Shown here in pieces: positions 1 to 12,719 of a DNA stretch of 64,000 nucleotides. The position numbers were made by a program, and so were the translations under genes. How positions within the stretch are numbered: the first letter of the stretch is position 1; each line of letters begins with the position of its first letter. Origin of the DNA: Lotus japonicus (Eukaryota; Streptophyta; Magnoliopsida; Fabales; Fabaceae); assembly GCF_012489685.1 (NCBI RefSeq), contig NC_080042.1, positions 81,406,983 through 81,470,982 on the forward strand, read 5' to 3'. A model generated the notes under the pieces. That model made no database searches. It was given only the letters and a program-made list of their open reading frames with translations, and was not told the DNA's origin.

Positions 1-377
1 CCAAAACACTCGAAAGAGAGCCAAGTTGCAGTCCTCCATCTTATTTTCTGTGAGGTCCAATTTTTTGAAGTGCTGGAAGATTGAAATATCGGTGGAGGAT
101 TTTTTCGCATGCTTCCAAAAGATCAAACAAAAAGCTCTAGTTTGTAGAGTGTAGACTAGCATATGGCATGAGATCATACGAAACCTGATTGCAAACCAAT
201 TCAAACTACACTTATTATTTTTGCTAAACAAGTGTGGGTCTTCAACTTGTTCCAACCTTTCTTTCCCAAACCTAGAGATCAATATTAGAACCTTATCTCG
301 GATATTGGCATATTGTAGACTCTCCTTTCTCCTCTGTTCCTGGGATTCTAATCCCTGTTTGACCTTTTCTAACCACC
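1..377 (-). CDS. Possible partial exon of an unrecognised gene, cut by the left window edge
   Basis: On the minus strand one frame stays open from about position 404 to position 1, roughly 400 bases without a stop in AT-rich DNA. A possible splice acceptor (AAG followed by GGTGG) places an exon start near 377. The predicted peptide begins with a charged, coiled-coil-like stretch (GLESQEQRRKESLQYANIRD), continues with LISRFGKERLEQVEDPHLF, and then has a more hydrophobic part. I do not recognise the family. No initiator Met or downstream exon is visible because the frame runs off the window. It could be the last part of a real gene, a decayed repeat, or chance. Confidence 0.3.
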
Positions 378-404
378 CTTGATTTATACACAAAAAAATT
401 AATA

Positions 405-3400
405 GTCAAAATATAAAATAACAATGGAAAAAGTTTGCTATTATGTTTTCCTATTAAAGCACAATAGCTAGCCAAACACAGTTACAAGGATATTAAGTAA
501 AGTTTAAGTGAACTGCTATATGTTCCGATTAAAGCATAAACGAATGTTAAGGATAGAGTTACGTGGTGTGTTTCATATCTGTGACGAAAAAGGGAGAAAA
601 AAACACAAAAAGCAATTTTGGATGGGCTCAAAACTAGCCTGATTGAATGACACCCCTCCGTGCAGCTTGGTGACAAATGACAATCAAGGTGTGCAGGAAA
701 ACAGTTCCATATCAGATGCTCATGGACACCCTTTTGGTTTTTAGGTCCTGAGTTATTTGATTTATTGAACCGAATCAGAATCACCACCATGATCATGATA
801 TACGACAATTCAAAACACTAGTCCTGCATTGCCCCTAGCTACAATGCAGATGCAATCATGCAAACATTTGGTGCTCTCTGTCAAGGTTATTGAACCTCAG
901 GGATATCTGCTTGGTTCAAGCTTCTTAGAGTGGGAATCTGTTGGAGTTTCTTTGTTATCTTATCATAAATTCGGATTGAATACGTAGCAACATGTCAACC
1001 ATTAGATTCTACAATATTAAATGTTTATGATCTTATATTTTGTCATTCATACAATGATGAGGTCTTTGAACTTGAATCTAGACACTAGAGAAACGTGATT
1101 CCTTTTTATTGTACGGACACAATTTTTTCCATATAATCTGTCTAAAATTCACACAATTTTATTTTAATGAACATGATAACCCTTCAATCTACTATGGGAG
1201 AAAAATTAAATCAATTTAATATATTTAAACTCGTGCCGACATATGATATACTGATCGATCTCTCTCTTTCTCTTTGTGTGTAACTCCATTTCTAAGCAGA
1301 GTCAGGCAATTTCTGATCGTGCCACATCTTTTGATCTTCCTTCTTCTCTAATTCCTATAGTTTTCTTTGTGTATGGTATCTTTCATTAAAGTCTAGCTTC
1401 ATTTTTACTTCACCTTATTCACATGTGTCCCCAATAAATTTTCTGTGTGTCTAAGTTTGGCCAAGTTTGAATAGCAGTTGTTTACTTCGTTGTGTATATA
1501 ATAGTATATGGTAAGACCGTTAGTGCCCCACAGCTATAACTTTGTGTTGCATATGTTAAAGAGTACAAAAAAGGGAGTGCATGGGATATATACTCCAACC
1601 CATAATACAAAGGTAAAGTTAAAAAAATTCATTTGTTTAATATTATCGAGATATAATTAGTTCATCAACTACAGAATCTCTTTAATCAAGGGACTAAGAA
1701 TTTCATGTTGATCATTCCCTTTTTGTAAATAGGATTATCTTTTAACACTATTTTTTAACACAATTGTGATAAGATAAAGAAAATGCAAGTTATTAATTCT
1801 TCAAGGTCAATAACTATCCCATTCAAGCTTTAAGAAAGCATTATTTAACTGTAGGTAGTAGCGTGACGACACATGTGATTTGAATAATACTAAGATGAAT
1901 TGTTTAAGATTGCATGCACGAGGGTCCCGAATAATGTCACATTGTCACGCTGTTGTAAAATTAGTATTTTATGATTTACGATGACCAACGATGGTCACCA
2001 AATCTTACCGATCGAGGAGTGTGCATGTTCTTGAATAGAGTATGTGAGTAAAGTATTACATGCTCATCACACCAACATTGCAATAAATTTAATCCAAATT
2101 TATAAGGGCCTAGGCATAAATTCGTGCGGACAAAATAGCATAGAAGATTTTTATTTTTAACTCGTGCATAAATTAAAAACTGTTACAAAATGGGCTAGTG
2201 TCGGTTTAAACCACCACAAGAATGGATGAAGTGATTAAAATCAATAATTTAATATTTAGGATGATTAAAAGTAATAATTTTTTTATCAATAATTCATTAT
2301 TTTGGGTGAAAAAAAAAACATATTTAACCCTTAAAATCTTTTAATATATTTACACAGTTAAATGTTTGCCTATGTAAAAGGGGGGGAATTATTAGCCTGA
2401 TCTAAACGATGTTAATTACTGTAATTTGTCAATTGCGCTACAGCACATTGTTGATATTGGTCTCTCCTTATAAAAAGAAGCCAACTTTGGGTTTGGACTA
2501 TATAGCCGGTATTAGTGAACATTATTGAAAAGGGGAGAAGGTTAAAAAATGGTAGAATCTAGAATCAACAGAAAATGTCAAAAAGGGGAGGAATTAGAAG
2601 TTGATTATTAGAAACAAAAGTGGGAGCCAATTAGAAACTTGCATGATTTGTAGAGGTATATGACCTAGCTTACATTATACTCAGATTAAATTAGTCAAAT
2701 TAATAAATATATAAGATCTAGTAGTCTTTTGAAAAACTTAGTTAAAAAGTTGGCTTCAGACAATTTATAAATGATTGTAATACAAACCAATATATTTAAA
2801 TATTAAATACAATTATTATAAAAATATTTTAACATTATTATTATGTTTGAATTTTCAAATCAGGGGTTCTTATTGTATTTTTATAGGCAAATATTACGTA
2901 AAATTGATTATTCACCCTTTATCTCACTAAACCTCATATTCCATAACTCTTACTATTTGAACTACTCTTCCAGGAGTGAGGTTCTTATTGTGTGTTTTTT
3001 TCTATATTATATTCCTCTTCCTGCACGTGGAAGAAGAGGAGAGGGGGAATGTGACAAGTAGGGACGCTTGAACCAAGAGATGTACAAAATCTAAGGGAAT
3101 GAATGAGGCTGTTGGCTTCATCGTTCAGCTATTCCATAAACCATTCGTCACCCTCAAGTGCTATCATGTCCATATTCACTCATGGTCTCGACCCCACCTC
3201 TTCTCATCCATTTTATAAAGTCAATTTTCAAATCATATATGCATTCTTAGTTCTAACGCTATGCTATTCGAGTGCATGTTTATATACAAGTTGAGTGTAA
3301 TGTATAGAGTTTTTTTTTAATGTACAAGAAGAGTTTTTTTTTTTTTTTTTTTTTATCTCAAAGATTATTAGTGTTGTAATGTTTATATATTTACACTTAT

Positions 3401-6400
3401 ATCAATAGATGTCTATGTACCAAAAAAATTATCAATATATATCTTATGTTAAGAAGAAAATTGTGATTTTATAAGATAAAAATGTCTAATCCAAGTTGTA
3501 GGAGCCAAAAGATCGAGTTTGTGTCATGTGAGAGTGATCTGTGTATCGATCATATATGGCATCAATTGATCAATGAGAACACTTGCATTATCCTGACAAA
3601 GTCCATTAATTATTAATTAATCAACTTCATTAATTATGAAAAATTGTGTATGTCGACAAATGACAATAGAACGATGTTTCAGAAATTTGTCCAAATTTGT
3701 GAATGACAAATGACAATTAAACATGTTTCCCAAAGACCCTGCATCATCCAGCAAACTTCACACACCAATTCTTGCATAAGACGATTTTTAATCAACGAAA
3801 TTACGTTTGATATTCGTTTTCATGAAAAATTGATGATCTAAAAAATTGTCATCCACTTCTTACGACAATATCATCATCGGTGCCCCCTTGACTCATCAAC
3901 ACTAATAATTCATTTGTTTCTGTACACTACTACTATTGTCTATGCTCACTGAAAGTCGTGTATGTCATAAATATTGTGTAAGTGGCTTTTAATGTAGATG
4001 TATACAATTTCTGAAGATTATGATTCATTTGGTTATCCTTTTCATTTTCTATTAAGCGTGTTTATGTTATTTTTTAAGAACAAATTAAAAATGTCTCGGA
4101 AGGATATCGCGTGGATTTGCATGCGTACGTTTCCTAGTAGAAATGATATCATAATCATTTTTTGTACATTGAGTTCAATTTTTTTACCAGAGTTTGTTGC
4201 TATTTCTGAAATATGACATTACTTAAAAATGCCCAAAAAAACAAGACATGAGAGTACAATTAACCATAAAACACACTTTGCACTTCCGTCCTCTCCCTTT
4301 CAATCTTTAATTGCATCCCTTTAATAGTTGTATTATATTTTCCAACCACACCCATCCATTAATGAGCTCTTCGTTATGCATATTTAGTAACTTTTTAAAA
4401 TTCATAGTTTCTAATGAGTTGAATGCAATTCTTTAAAAGTTGTTGGTCTTTTTATTTTAAAAATTCATAATTTCTAATGAGTGGAATGCAACACTTTAAG
4501 ACTATAATTTACTCCAACATTTTAAGATTTAAAATACAAATTACTTAATGGGAAGAATGCAATTTGTTCAAATAGATATCAAAGATACTGATTTACACAG
4601 CAAATTAGTTATGCTTAATGTTAGGAAACAATTTCACAAGATGCAAGAACAGTTCATGGCTTAATTAATATTGTTGGTCTTCAATATTTCTCTCTCCACT
4701 CACCAGGATTTTCAACAAACTCTTGTGATTGATTAAAGCTTATTTAATTAGTTTAAGAACTTTACAAGTGTTTTAGTAAATTAACTTATATAAGTAGTTT
4801 AAAGTTTTTTCAATAAACTACTTCAAGTTGTTTATAGCTAGCTTAAAGCTTAAGCTTATTAAATTTATTCTTATATTTATCCTTATCATTTTAGTAAAAT
4901 TCTATCATTACCCTTTTTATATTTATAATAAGACTAAACTCTAATAATTTTTATTTTTTTTCAAAAAAATTAATCTTATTTGAAATAATTAATATTATAT
5001 AAAATTTTTATTTTTTTTTTATTAATTTAGACAAATATAAGCTTACTTTATTAAATGAAAATATAAATTTAATTATTTATTATATTTAAATTAATAAAAA
5101 TATAAAAAACGAAAAAAAATTGATATTATATTGTTGAAATGATAAATAATTTGAACTAAATTAAAATACTTAAAGCGACAGTTATTTTAATATTTTAATA
5201 TTATATATGTATTGGTATGTAAATAAAGTAATGTTAAATATAAAAAAAGTTATATAAGTATGTCATTTGACAGTTTTTACTTGTTTAAAACATTTTTTTA
5301 ATCAGATAAATTTTCAGCTAAAAATATCAAACATAACCTTAGTCATTTTCATAGAAAAGTACTCTTGGAGTGAAAAAAATCTTTTTCTTCAAATATTAAA
5401 GTTTTCCCATTGAAAATAGTTAAATAGGAACTCCAATCGCTGTTGCTTGTGTAAGTTGTGTCAAAGAAAAAGAAAAAAAAAACTCCAAGTTTCATGAAAT
5501 TATCACCACCTGGAGGCCGATTTTGGCCTTATCAATGATGAAAAGATTGCCTTTTTCTCTCTTGCAAACGCATTATCCTCACAACTTTTCCTTTTGATCA
5601 AGCATTATTTCTCCAAAGCATGATTATGTCTGATCAAATCCATAATTAATCATGCGAAGCCATCAAAATTGACATTAATGGCTTCTTGCTAATGAAGACA
5701 AATTATCTACTACTCCCAAGTTTGTAGTGCAAAGGTTCTTTCATGCAATGACCCCGAACACTATTCCACACTATCTTCAAAGATCCAATCTTCAAAGAAA
5801 CGTTACTCTGTAATTGGCCTCGGTTAAAAGACCCCAATTATTTTATTAGTAACAGATTGTTCAATTTGCACAAATCAGACCCCCCATAACATGTATGATT
5901 CACACTTGCCAAAACTACAGTTACCAGAAACATAATCATCATTACATAAGAGATTAAGAGCTAAACGCATAACATGTTCTTTAGTGCCTGTTCATTTTAC
6001 AGTTTCAATGTCTTCAAATATATATTGATGGGAACAAAAATAAAGTCTATTAACTCTTTTGACAAAGGTGCCTCTGGTAAAAATTGTAAAACTTACAAAT
6101 TCTCTAATCTTCATAACCTCATGTTCCCGTAGGCCCTAAAATGTCGTTAGGTCCAATATCGTATGAGGCAAGTCGAAAATTCCACAACTAAGTGAATGTT
6201 GTATTGGCAGTCGGGACGACTAAAACAAGTCCCATTTCCTTTAATTACTAGCTGAGTGAGCTTCAACCAACATGTTTATAAGACAATGACGATCACTGGA
6301 TTGCGTACAGGCAACCATAATCTCAAAAGTCTTACATTACTTACTTTACTAACTCATTGTTCATCTAATATTTTGAGTTTATGTTTTTATGCTCTCATAC

Positions 6401-7032
6401 TGACTTAAGCGTCAAAGTATGTTTGCACCACCAATGTCGAGAACCGTGCACCACTGCTAAAAATCTAGTCATTTAGAGCATTTCCAACCATGAGTTACTA
6501 GTTGAGTTGCTTAAATATTATTATGGTGAACCCAAGCTGTCACATAAGAATATAAGATTTAAGCAACTTATGCAGATTTCACTCAGACCATGATTTCTTA
6601 TTTTACTTTTAGTTGAGTCTTACTATATCTCATATATTAATATTATTTTAAGATTATGACACTATTCAATGTCATGAATGAAAGATAAATATAATTATTT
6701 AGTAAAAAATAAGTAGAGAGAATAAGTAATGGTTACTAAAATTTAAGCAACAATAATTATCATGTTTCTCCATTGATGATCCAAAATAAACAACATTTAC
6801 TTAGGTGCTCAAATTGAATTAAACAACTTGGCCTCTCACAGTATTCAATTTTTGATGTGTACCTTACAAGAATTAAATAAGATCAACATTTATATCCACA
6901 AAATCAATGGTTTGTTTTGAAGTTTTTTGAATAGCAAAGAATCATTTTCCAATAAAAAAATGTCAGTTAGCAGAAATACAATGTGACCTGCTACTCTGTA
7001 TAACTGACAACTATTGAAGTCATGCACATAAA
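405..7032. other. Intergenic region, no gene seen
   Basis: This AT-rich stretch has many short open frames of 60-108 codons, none with a recognisable domain or splice-compatible partner. It holds homopolymer runs (for example T-runs near 3330-3353) and one degraded Tourist-like element, listed separately. I see no tRNA, no further gene and no long tandem array. Confidence 0.6.
4735..5338 (-). mobile_element. Degraded Tourist/PIF-like non-autonomous element, relative of the 49.2-kb copy
   Basis: The interior read in reverse (about 5290 down to 4990) matches the interior of the element at 49218-49742 over several hundred bases, including shared phrases around TGACATACTT and TTTATATTTAACATTACTTTA. 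The right end (CAAACATAACC followed by TTA) resembles the inverted TIR of the other copy. The left end is rich in AGCTTA/TAAGCT words like the right arm of the other copy, but has no clear terminal motif, so that boundary is uncertain. It has no coding capacity. Confidence 0.6.
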
Positions 7033-7038
7033 TATAAA
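7033..7038 (+). promoter_or_regulatory. Probable TATA box of the ABHD17-like gene
   Basis: TATAAA lies about 440 bases before the first codon of the hydrolase and directly before a CT-rich leader (TCTCTCTCAC-type repeats at 7085-7115 and a CT microsatellite at 7303-7323). This layout fits transcription starting near 7065. No transcript evidence is available. Confidence 0.45.
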
Positions 7039-7406
7039 CTGAGTTTTGTAATTAAGACCTGTGTCTGTGTCCTTACTTTCTGTTCTGTTTTCTCTCTCAC
7101 TCTCTCACTCTCTCTGTGTTGTGTTGTTGCCACCACCACACTCCACTCCACATCTCACACTACAAGCAAACTGTTCCCAACTCCAATCAACATTATCACA
7201 TCCCTTTCCCATTTCCTTTCCTAGAACTCTGCAAATTTTCTCTGTGGTCCAAACCTCCCATTTTCATCACAATCTTTGCTCTTAACAATCACCAAAAAAT
7301 CTTCTCTCTCTCTCTCTCTCTCCCTTATCACAAACCCAAAAAAACTCTGAACCTTCTGGGTCTAAAACAGACCCAGAATCAGAGTGTTGATATCAGAACC
7401 CCCCAG

Positions 7407-7557
7407 ATGCATTCAGAGTCTCTCTAACCATGAAATGAGTTTGAGTTGGTTCATATCTCTTGTTGGGGGGGTGAATGGGTTGCATGGTGTCTCAGCTAGC
7501 TGCAAAGTTTGCATTCTTCCCACCTTCTCCACCCACTTACCAGCTCAAGAAGCGTGA
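7407..7557 (+). promoter_or_regulatory. Three upstream AUGs in the ABHD17-like leader, one overlapping the main start
   Basis: The presumed leader has ATG at 7407 (a 6-codon uORF ending 7427), at 7430 (ATG AAA TGA) and at 7435. The third opens a 40-codon frame that runs past the main start at 7475 in another frame and stops at 7555-7557. Scanning ribosomes would meet all three first, so translation of the hydrolase may be reduced or need leaky scanning or reinitiation. This assumes that transcription starts upstream and that the leader is not spliced here. Confidence 0.5.
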
Positions 7558-10500
7558 CGACGGCAAGCTCACGGTGGTCTCGGCGGCGTCGCCGTCGGTT
7601 CCTATTCCTCACGCCGATGACAGCTCCTTGGATGTTCTGCTTGTTGATACCAAACATGGCAACAAGATTGTGGCGTTTTATCTGAAGAATCCTTATGCTC
7701 GTCTCACTCTGCTCTACTCTCATGGCAATGCTGCTGACCTTGGTCAACTCTATGATCTCTTTGTGCAACTCAAGGTCAATCTTAGAGTTAATCTCATGGG
7801 GTTAGTGGTTTTTTTTGTTTCTGTTGATTTGCTCAAGCTAGTTCATCTTCTCTTTTTGTTTCTAAAGAAGGGTTGTTTTTAATTTTTTCCTGTTGTTTTT
7901 TGTCTCTGTCTGTTCACATTTCACTTCATTCAATGACCTCACGTTACCACTGACCCTTGTTTTGTATTATCTTGGTGTTTTTAGTTTTTACTCACTCTCT
8001 CCTCTTTTAAGAAATATAATACTTTCATAGTGGCTTTTGTTTAGCATAGATCTGAAATGAAATTAAGTACATCTATTTTCTTGGTTTGGTTTAGATTTTG
8101 ATGACTTGTCCTTGTGTGTGATTTTAGATCTGGTTGTGAATGTGAATGTGAGTACAAGAATTACCAAATTGCCAATGTCAATGGTTTGGAATGGAAGTCG
8201 AAATTAAATCTAGTCAAGGGTAGAGTAGAATCTCATGCTGTGTTCTCACCTAACAAGCCAACAAAAATTGAAAAAAAGTAAAAGTGAAAGGGGAAAAGGT
8301 AGCTTGTATCTATGGTTCCTTCTTGGTAGTCCGTAACAATCTTTTCCAGTGCCATCTTTGTCCTCGTTTTCACTTTCTTTTTCAGTGTAAAGGTACTTGA
8401 GTTTTTACCTCTACTTGGATGGTGACATTACATAGCGTTATCTTGGTGTTTTCTGGAGCTGGAGCCTGGGGCCTATTCTGTGATTTTTTTTACCCCCACT
8501 TCCAACATTGTTTTGCTTTTGTTTCAAAAATGAAATGGAATAAATACACAATCCGAGTTACATTTTCTTTCATTGGATAGTGACTGATTACTGGGTCTAG
8601 AGCTTACTTGAATAGTGAATACATAATGTTTGTGTGAACATAAATTCAGATTACCAATTGACTTTACCACTCTATGAATTTGACTCAATTTAGCTCATAA
8701 AGGGACTTGATCAATTCATATATGGAGAGTGATGTGATTAATTGATGTAAATACTATTTAAACAATCGAATTGGTGTTACTTCAATATTTTGATGTGCTG
8801 AAATTTTCTAGATTAAGCTGAAAAGTTGATATGTTATGCAACATTTTATTTGCAGATATGACTACTCTGGATATGGGGCCTCTACTGGCAAGGTAGGTTA
8901 TTCTTTGACAAATACAACATTATTTAGTCCTGTTATATTGACAGATGCGCACACACAAGCACAGTTCTATTTTGTTGAAAGGGTACTTACTTCCTGAATA
9001 GGATACAGCACCAGATATGGCTTTTTATTCTTTCTCTGCTATGCACCAAATGGTGGTGATTTCATGTTGTTAGTTTCATATAATTGTTTGGTTTTTTCAT
9101 TTTGTCTGGTATTGATTGTTTTAATTTGAAAAGTATTTGATTCTGCATTTGAAGCATAAGATAATAGGATGCATAATAGTGCTGTCCTTTGTTTCCAAGG
9201 GACAAATTACATTGGAAGTACACAATTCCAAATACACAATCATATGTTTGAGAGATTTATGGTGCCCTGTTGTATAATATAACCTGGGAAGAGCAGTGTT
9301 TATCGTCCACATGGATGAAGACAATACAATGCTCTGTGCTGCTAGATTTCTGACCTGTTTGATGTCATTATCGCATTTTCTTTACTTTTGTGTGTTAACA
9401 TGGAAATAGCTGAAGCATAGGCCCTAATTGACTTTATTGTTTCAACTTGTGTCATAACATGTGTGCAATTAGGAATAAATGTTAATTTTCTTCAGAAAAA
9501 ATTCTATGCATGTTATTGATATGTTATATTGATACTTTCAAATTATGCAGCCTAGTGAATCCAGCACATATGCTGACATAGAGGCTATATATGAATGCCT
9601 TGAATCTGAATATGGAGTTGGCCAGGAAGACATAATCTTGTATGGGCAGTCAGTTGGAAGTGGGCCAACGTTGCACTTGGCAGCTAAATTGCCAAGGTTG
9701 AGAGGCGTGGTTCTACACAGCGGCATTCTTTCTGGTCTTCGAGTGCTTTGTCATGTCAAGTTCTCATTTTGCTTTGACATTTATAAGGTAATATATATAA
9801 GAAGGCTATTGATTAAAAAGGAACATCTAGCTTAAGATAAGGTCAGAATACTGAATAAAGTATAGGTAATATGATATCAATACACTTCATAAAACTGAAG
9901 TATTGGACAGGTTTTATCTGATTTTTTTGACATGTCAGGAACTAACAATGAAGAACTATTTTTACCAATGTACAATGGTTCAATGCTTCAATTTTTTTGG
10001 ACCAAAATATCAAATCAACATAAAATAATTGTAAACTGCTTACAACAACAACCAAGCCTTTTCCTTTAGTTCGGGTTGGCTACATGGATCACCCAAAACC
10101 ATCATGCCTTGTGCCCCTTTCATGTAGTAGACTAATTAATCTACTTAAATTTAACCTCTCCATGGAAGCAGACTCTTTTTTAAGATATAGATGTGATTCT
10201 TTTGAACAACTAAGGTGTTATTCATGACTCATTATATCTTTTGGTTCAATGGGGAATTCTTTTTCTTTTCCTCTTTTTTGTTATAAGAACGACAAAAAAA
10301 TTAAATAGGAGTAAGTTTTGTTTCTTGTACAAATTTTATACAGTTAAGTTAGAAAATCAAAATAACATTGCCATAAATGGATAAAATAGTATTTCCATTT
10401 ATTCATTAAAATAGGCAAATTCAAATATTGAAATTAAAAAGAAGCCTAATATTCTGTTTAATTGACACATATGATCTAATTGTAACTTTTCTTCCCAACC

Positions 10501-12719
10501 ATGCAGAACATAAACAAAATAAAGAAAGTCAAGTGCCCTGTACTGGTAATACATGTAAGTATATGATGCACTGTAATCATTCTACTTTTCCATATTGTAT
10601 TTGTTTCTGTTGAAATTTAAAGAAAGTAGTAGATAAAGTAGTTATTGCGCTTAATGAAACTCTAGTCTTGAACCTTCTCATTATATCCTAAAGCACCCTA
10701 CCCATCATCCTTCTAGAACTCCATGGTCATAAATAACTGGAGTAGCTAGGCCTGGAGTTCTTACCCTAGTTGCACAGCTAATACAATATTCTACAATATC
10801 TTTGGAGAGGAAAGGAGAGAAGGGGGAACTAGGAAACCCTTCACAAGTGATATGCTATTCTAGTTAAGATGGTGTTTGACCGAAGTAAACTTGTACTGTG
10901 ATTATTGTCTATAAGAAGATCATTTGAAATGTGTAACTTAAACATGAATGGGTAGCATCATAATTGAGAGATTATATACTGTTACAATTTATAACTCAAC
11001 GAGATTTTCTTAGCCCAAGTTCATGTTTGATTGAACTGCTATCTGTTAGCCCAAGTTCATTCTCCTTATTTCTAATAGCATAACATCAATGAGCATGAAG
11101 AATTTACTGACTTTAATAGGAATGTCCTCGGGTATGCCCACAGGGAACTTGACAGAGTGATATGATGCAAAATTCAAAGAAATTGTTGTGGGCCATATCC
11201 AACCTTTTTCTTGCAGATAGGGGCATAAGGCTAACAGCAGCTCCAAGGTCACACAAAGCTTGTGTTGCCAATTAGACAAGGAATTGAAATGCCACAAAGA
11301 TCTTTGAGCTTATTCTGAATTAAACAAAATATCTTGGCTGCCATGTGGTTTAAGGTATCAACTTTCCCACTCAATTGGTGGTGGTTCTGAGTTATGCCTT
11401 TAATCAAATTCTAGCCTTCATTGAAATCTTTCATTCACAGCTCCTCCGGTTGCTACATCTAATTGAACTTTGGAGGGCTAAAATAACCCATAATAGAATA
11501 TGCGGATAAGTGGATTATCGACTGCCTCTCGAGACAATGGCTAGGACACAACTATAGAAGACCCTTGTATCTATCCCGTGTCTCAAATAATGTCTCCCTT
11601 CCTTTTGATGAAAACCAGTGTTGGTACTTCTGAGTTTGATAGTTTTACTAGGCAGGAAGTATTTGTCAAAGGAGTTTCTCCATCTAATCACATGTTGTGA
11701 TGGGTCTAGTTGATGGAGAGTGCAACCATGCTTTGGTTTTATCCATTAGAAAGAAAAGGAACAATTTGGGTCTAACTGCATCTTCCGCAATATCATTGAG
11801 TTTTACTGTCTCATAAATCTTGAAGAAGATGTCAATGTGGAGATTTGGATTATCTATTTGGATTGTTGTGCTCGAGTGGTTGATTTACATTAAAATAAAA
11901 TTGCCTCTCCCTCCATTCCCTCCCCCCATCCTCCATCTCTGGGTGTGTAGCATATCAAGTGAGAGTAAGTTCTTGCAAAAGAACTAATCTTGATCACGTT
12001 AATACAAATGGATGGTCAATATTAGATTTAAGTAAAAGATTTTATTGTATTAGAAACTTCCTAGTAACAAACTCTTATGCTATACCTGCTATATTTTTTT
12101 ACAGGGTACAGAAGATGATGTTGTCAATTGGTTACATGGTAATGGACTTTGGAAAATGGCAAGGGAGTCGTATGACCCCTTGTGGATTAAAGGAGGTGGT
12201 CACTGCAACTTGGAGCTTTATCCCGATTACATCCGACATCTTTGCAAATTCATCCAAGAAATGGAGAGCATTACAACTGAAAAGCGCCTCAAAAAGCTTC
12301 GACAAAGTCAGGGTCCGCAGTCAAACTCAAGCTCTTGTTTCAGCTGTAGTTGCTGCAGAATGAAATGTTGTAGTAACAACTGCACTGGCTGCTCAAATTG
12401 CAGCTGCATAAACCCTGAATGCTGCAATTGCAGCTGCATAAACCCTGAATGCTTCAATTGCAGCTGCATAAACTGTTCCTGCTCTCTCAAATGTACTCAA
12501 TGCTGTTGTTTACCTAGCTGCATTAAGTGCTGTCACTTACCCAAGTTCTCTACTTGTTTTGGATCAAGCTGCTGCACAAAATGCTCAAGGCCTAGTTGTT
12601 GCTTCAAATGTTGCTGCAACTTGCGTTGTGCGAGACCAAGTTGCTGCTGCATGAGTTGTTTCTGTTGGCGATGTTGTGTGGGAAAACACAGTGGCAGAGA
12701 TGAGAAACAAAGTGGCTAG
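7475..12719 (+). CDS. ABHD17-type alpha/beta hydrolase with cysteine-rich C-terminal tail
   Basis: Five exons join in frame: 7475-7800, 8856-8892, 9551-9787, 10507-10554 and 12105-12719, giving 420 residues. The N-terminus (MGCMVSQLAAKFAF) and core are typical of plant ABHD17-like serine hydrolases; animal members remove palmitate from membrane proteins. Visible parts are the oxyanion-region motif YSHGNAADLG (residues 81-90), the nucleophile elbow GQSVGSG with Ser155, a likely catalytic Asp in GTEDD (220/221), and His249 in GGGHCN. After the hydrolase fold (about residue 285), residues 294-407 hold about 43 cysteines in 114 positions, partly as repeats of NCSCINPEC. Cys3 and the tail cysteines are possible S-acylation sites, so membrane association is likely but inferred. 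Introns total about 4 kb, and the last one holds a retrotransposon remnant. The substrate is unknown. Confidence 0.9.
10040..10115 (+). repeat. Short interspersed repeat fragment in intron 3 of the hydrolase gene
   Basis: The phrase TACAACAACAACCAAGCC, followed shortly by GGTTGGCTACATGGATCA, resembles a dispersed repeat motif common in plant introns and 3' flanks. Only this fragment is visible, with no complete element, poly-A tail or target duplication. Recognition is from memory of the motif and is uncertain. Confidence 0.3.
11046..11880 (-). mobile_element. Decayed Ty3/gypsy gag-protease remnant in intron 4
   Basis: Read on the minus strand, one frame contains LCDLGAAVSLMPLS, matching the active-site region of plant Ty3/gypsy retrotransposon aspartic proteases (normally DLGASVNLMP). 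After a frameshift another frame reads FPVGIPEDIPIKVSKFF, as expected just downstream in that protease. Further upstream on the minus strand (plus 11700-11780) are gag-like pieces such as LDPNCSFSF. Stops and shifts interrupt every frame, so it is a fossil. No LTRs could be defined. It lies antisense within the intron of the hydrolase gene. Confidence 0.6.
12396..12473 (+). repeat. 30-bp tandem repeat encoding part of the cysteine-rich tail
   Basis: AATTGCAGCTGCATAAAC recurs at 12396, 12426 and 12456, a strict 30-bp period giving two full units plus a partial third. Each unit encodes NCSCINPEC plus one variable residue (C or F). This is direct evidence that the tail grew at least partly by in-frame tandem duplication. 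Confidence 0.9.

Noticed and set aside
12308..12490. Gln-rich minus-strand frame (repeats of MQLQ..HSGF)
   Set aside because: It is the antisense of the 30-bp repeat encoding the cysteine-rich tail.
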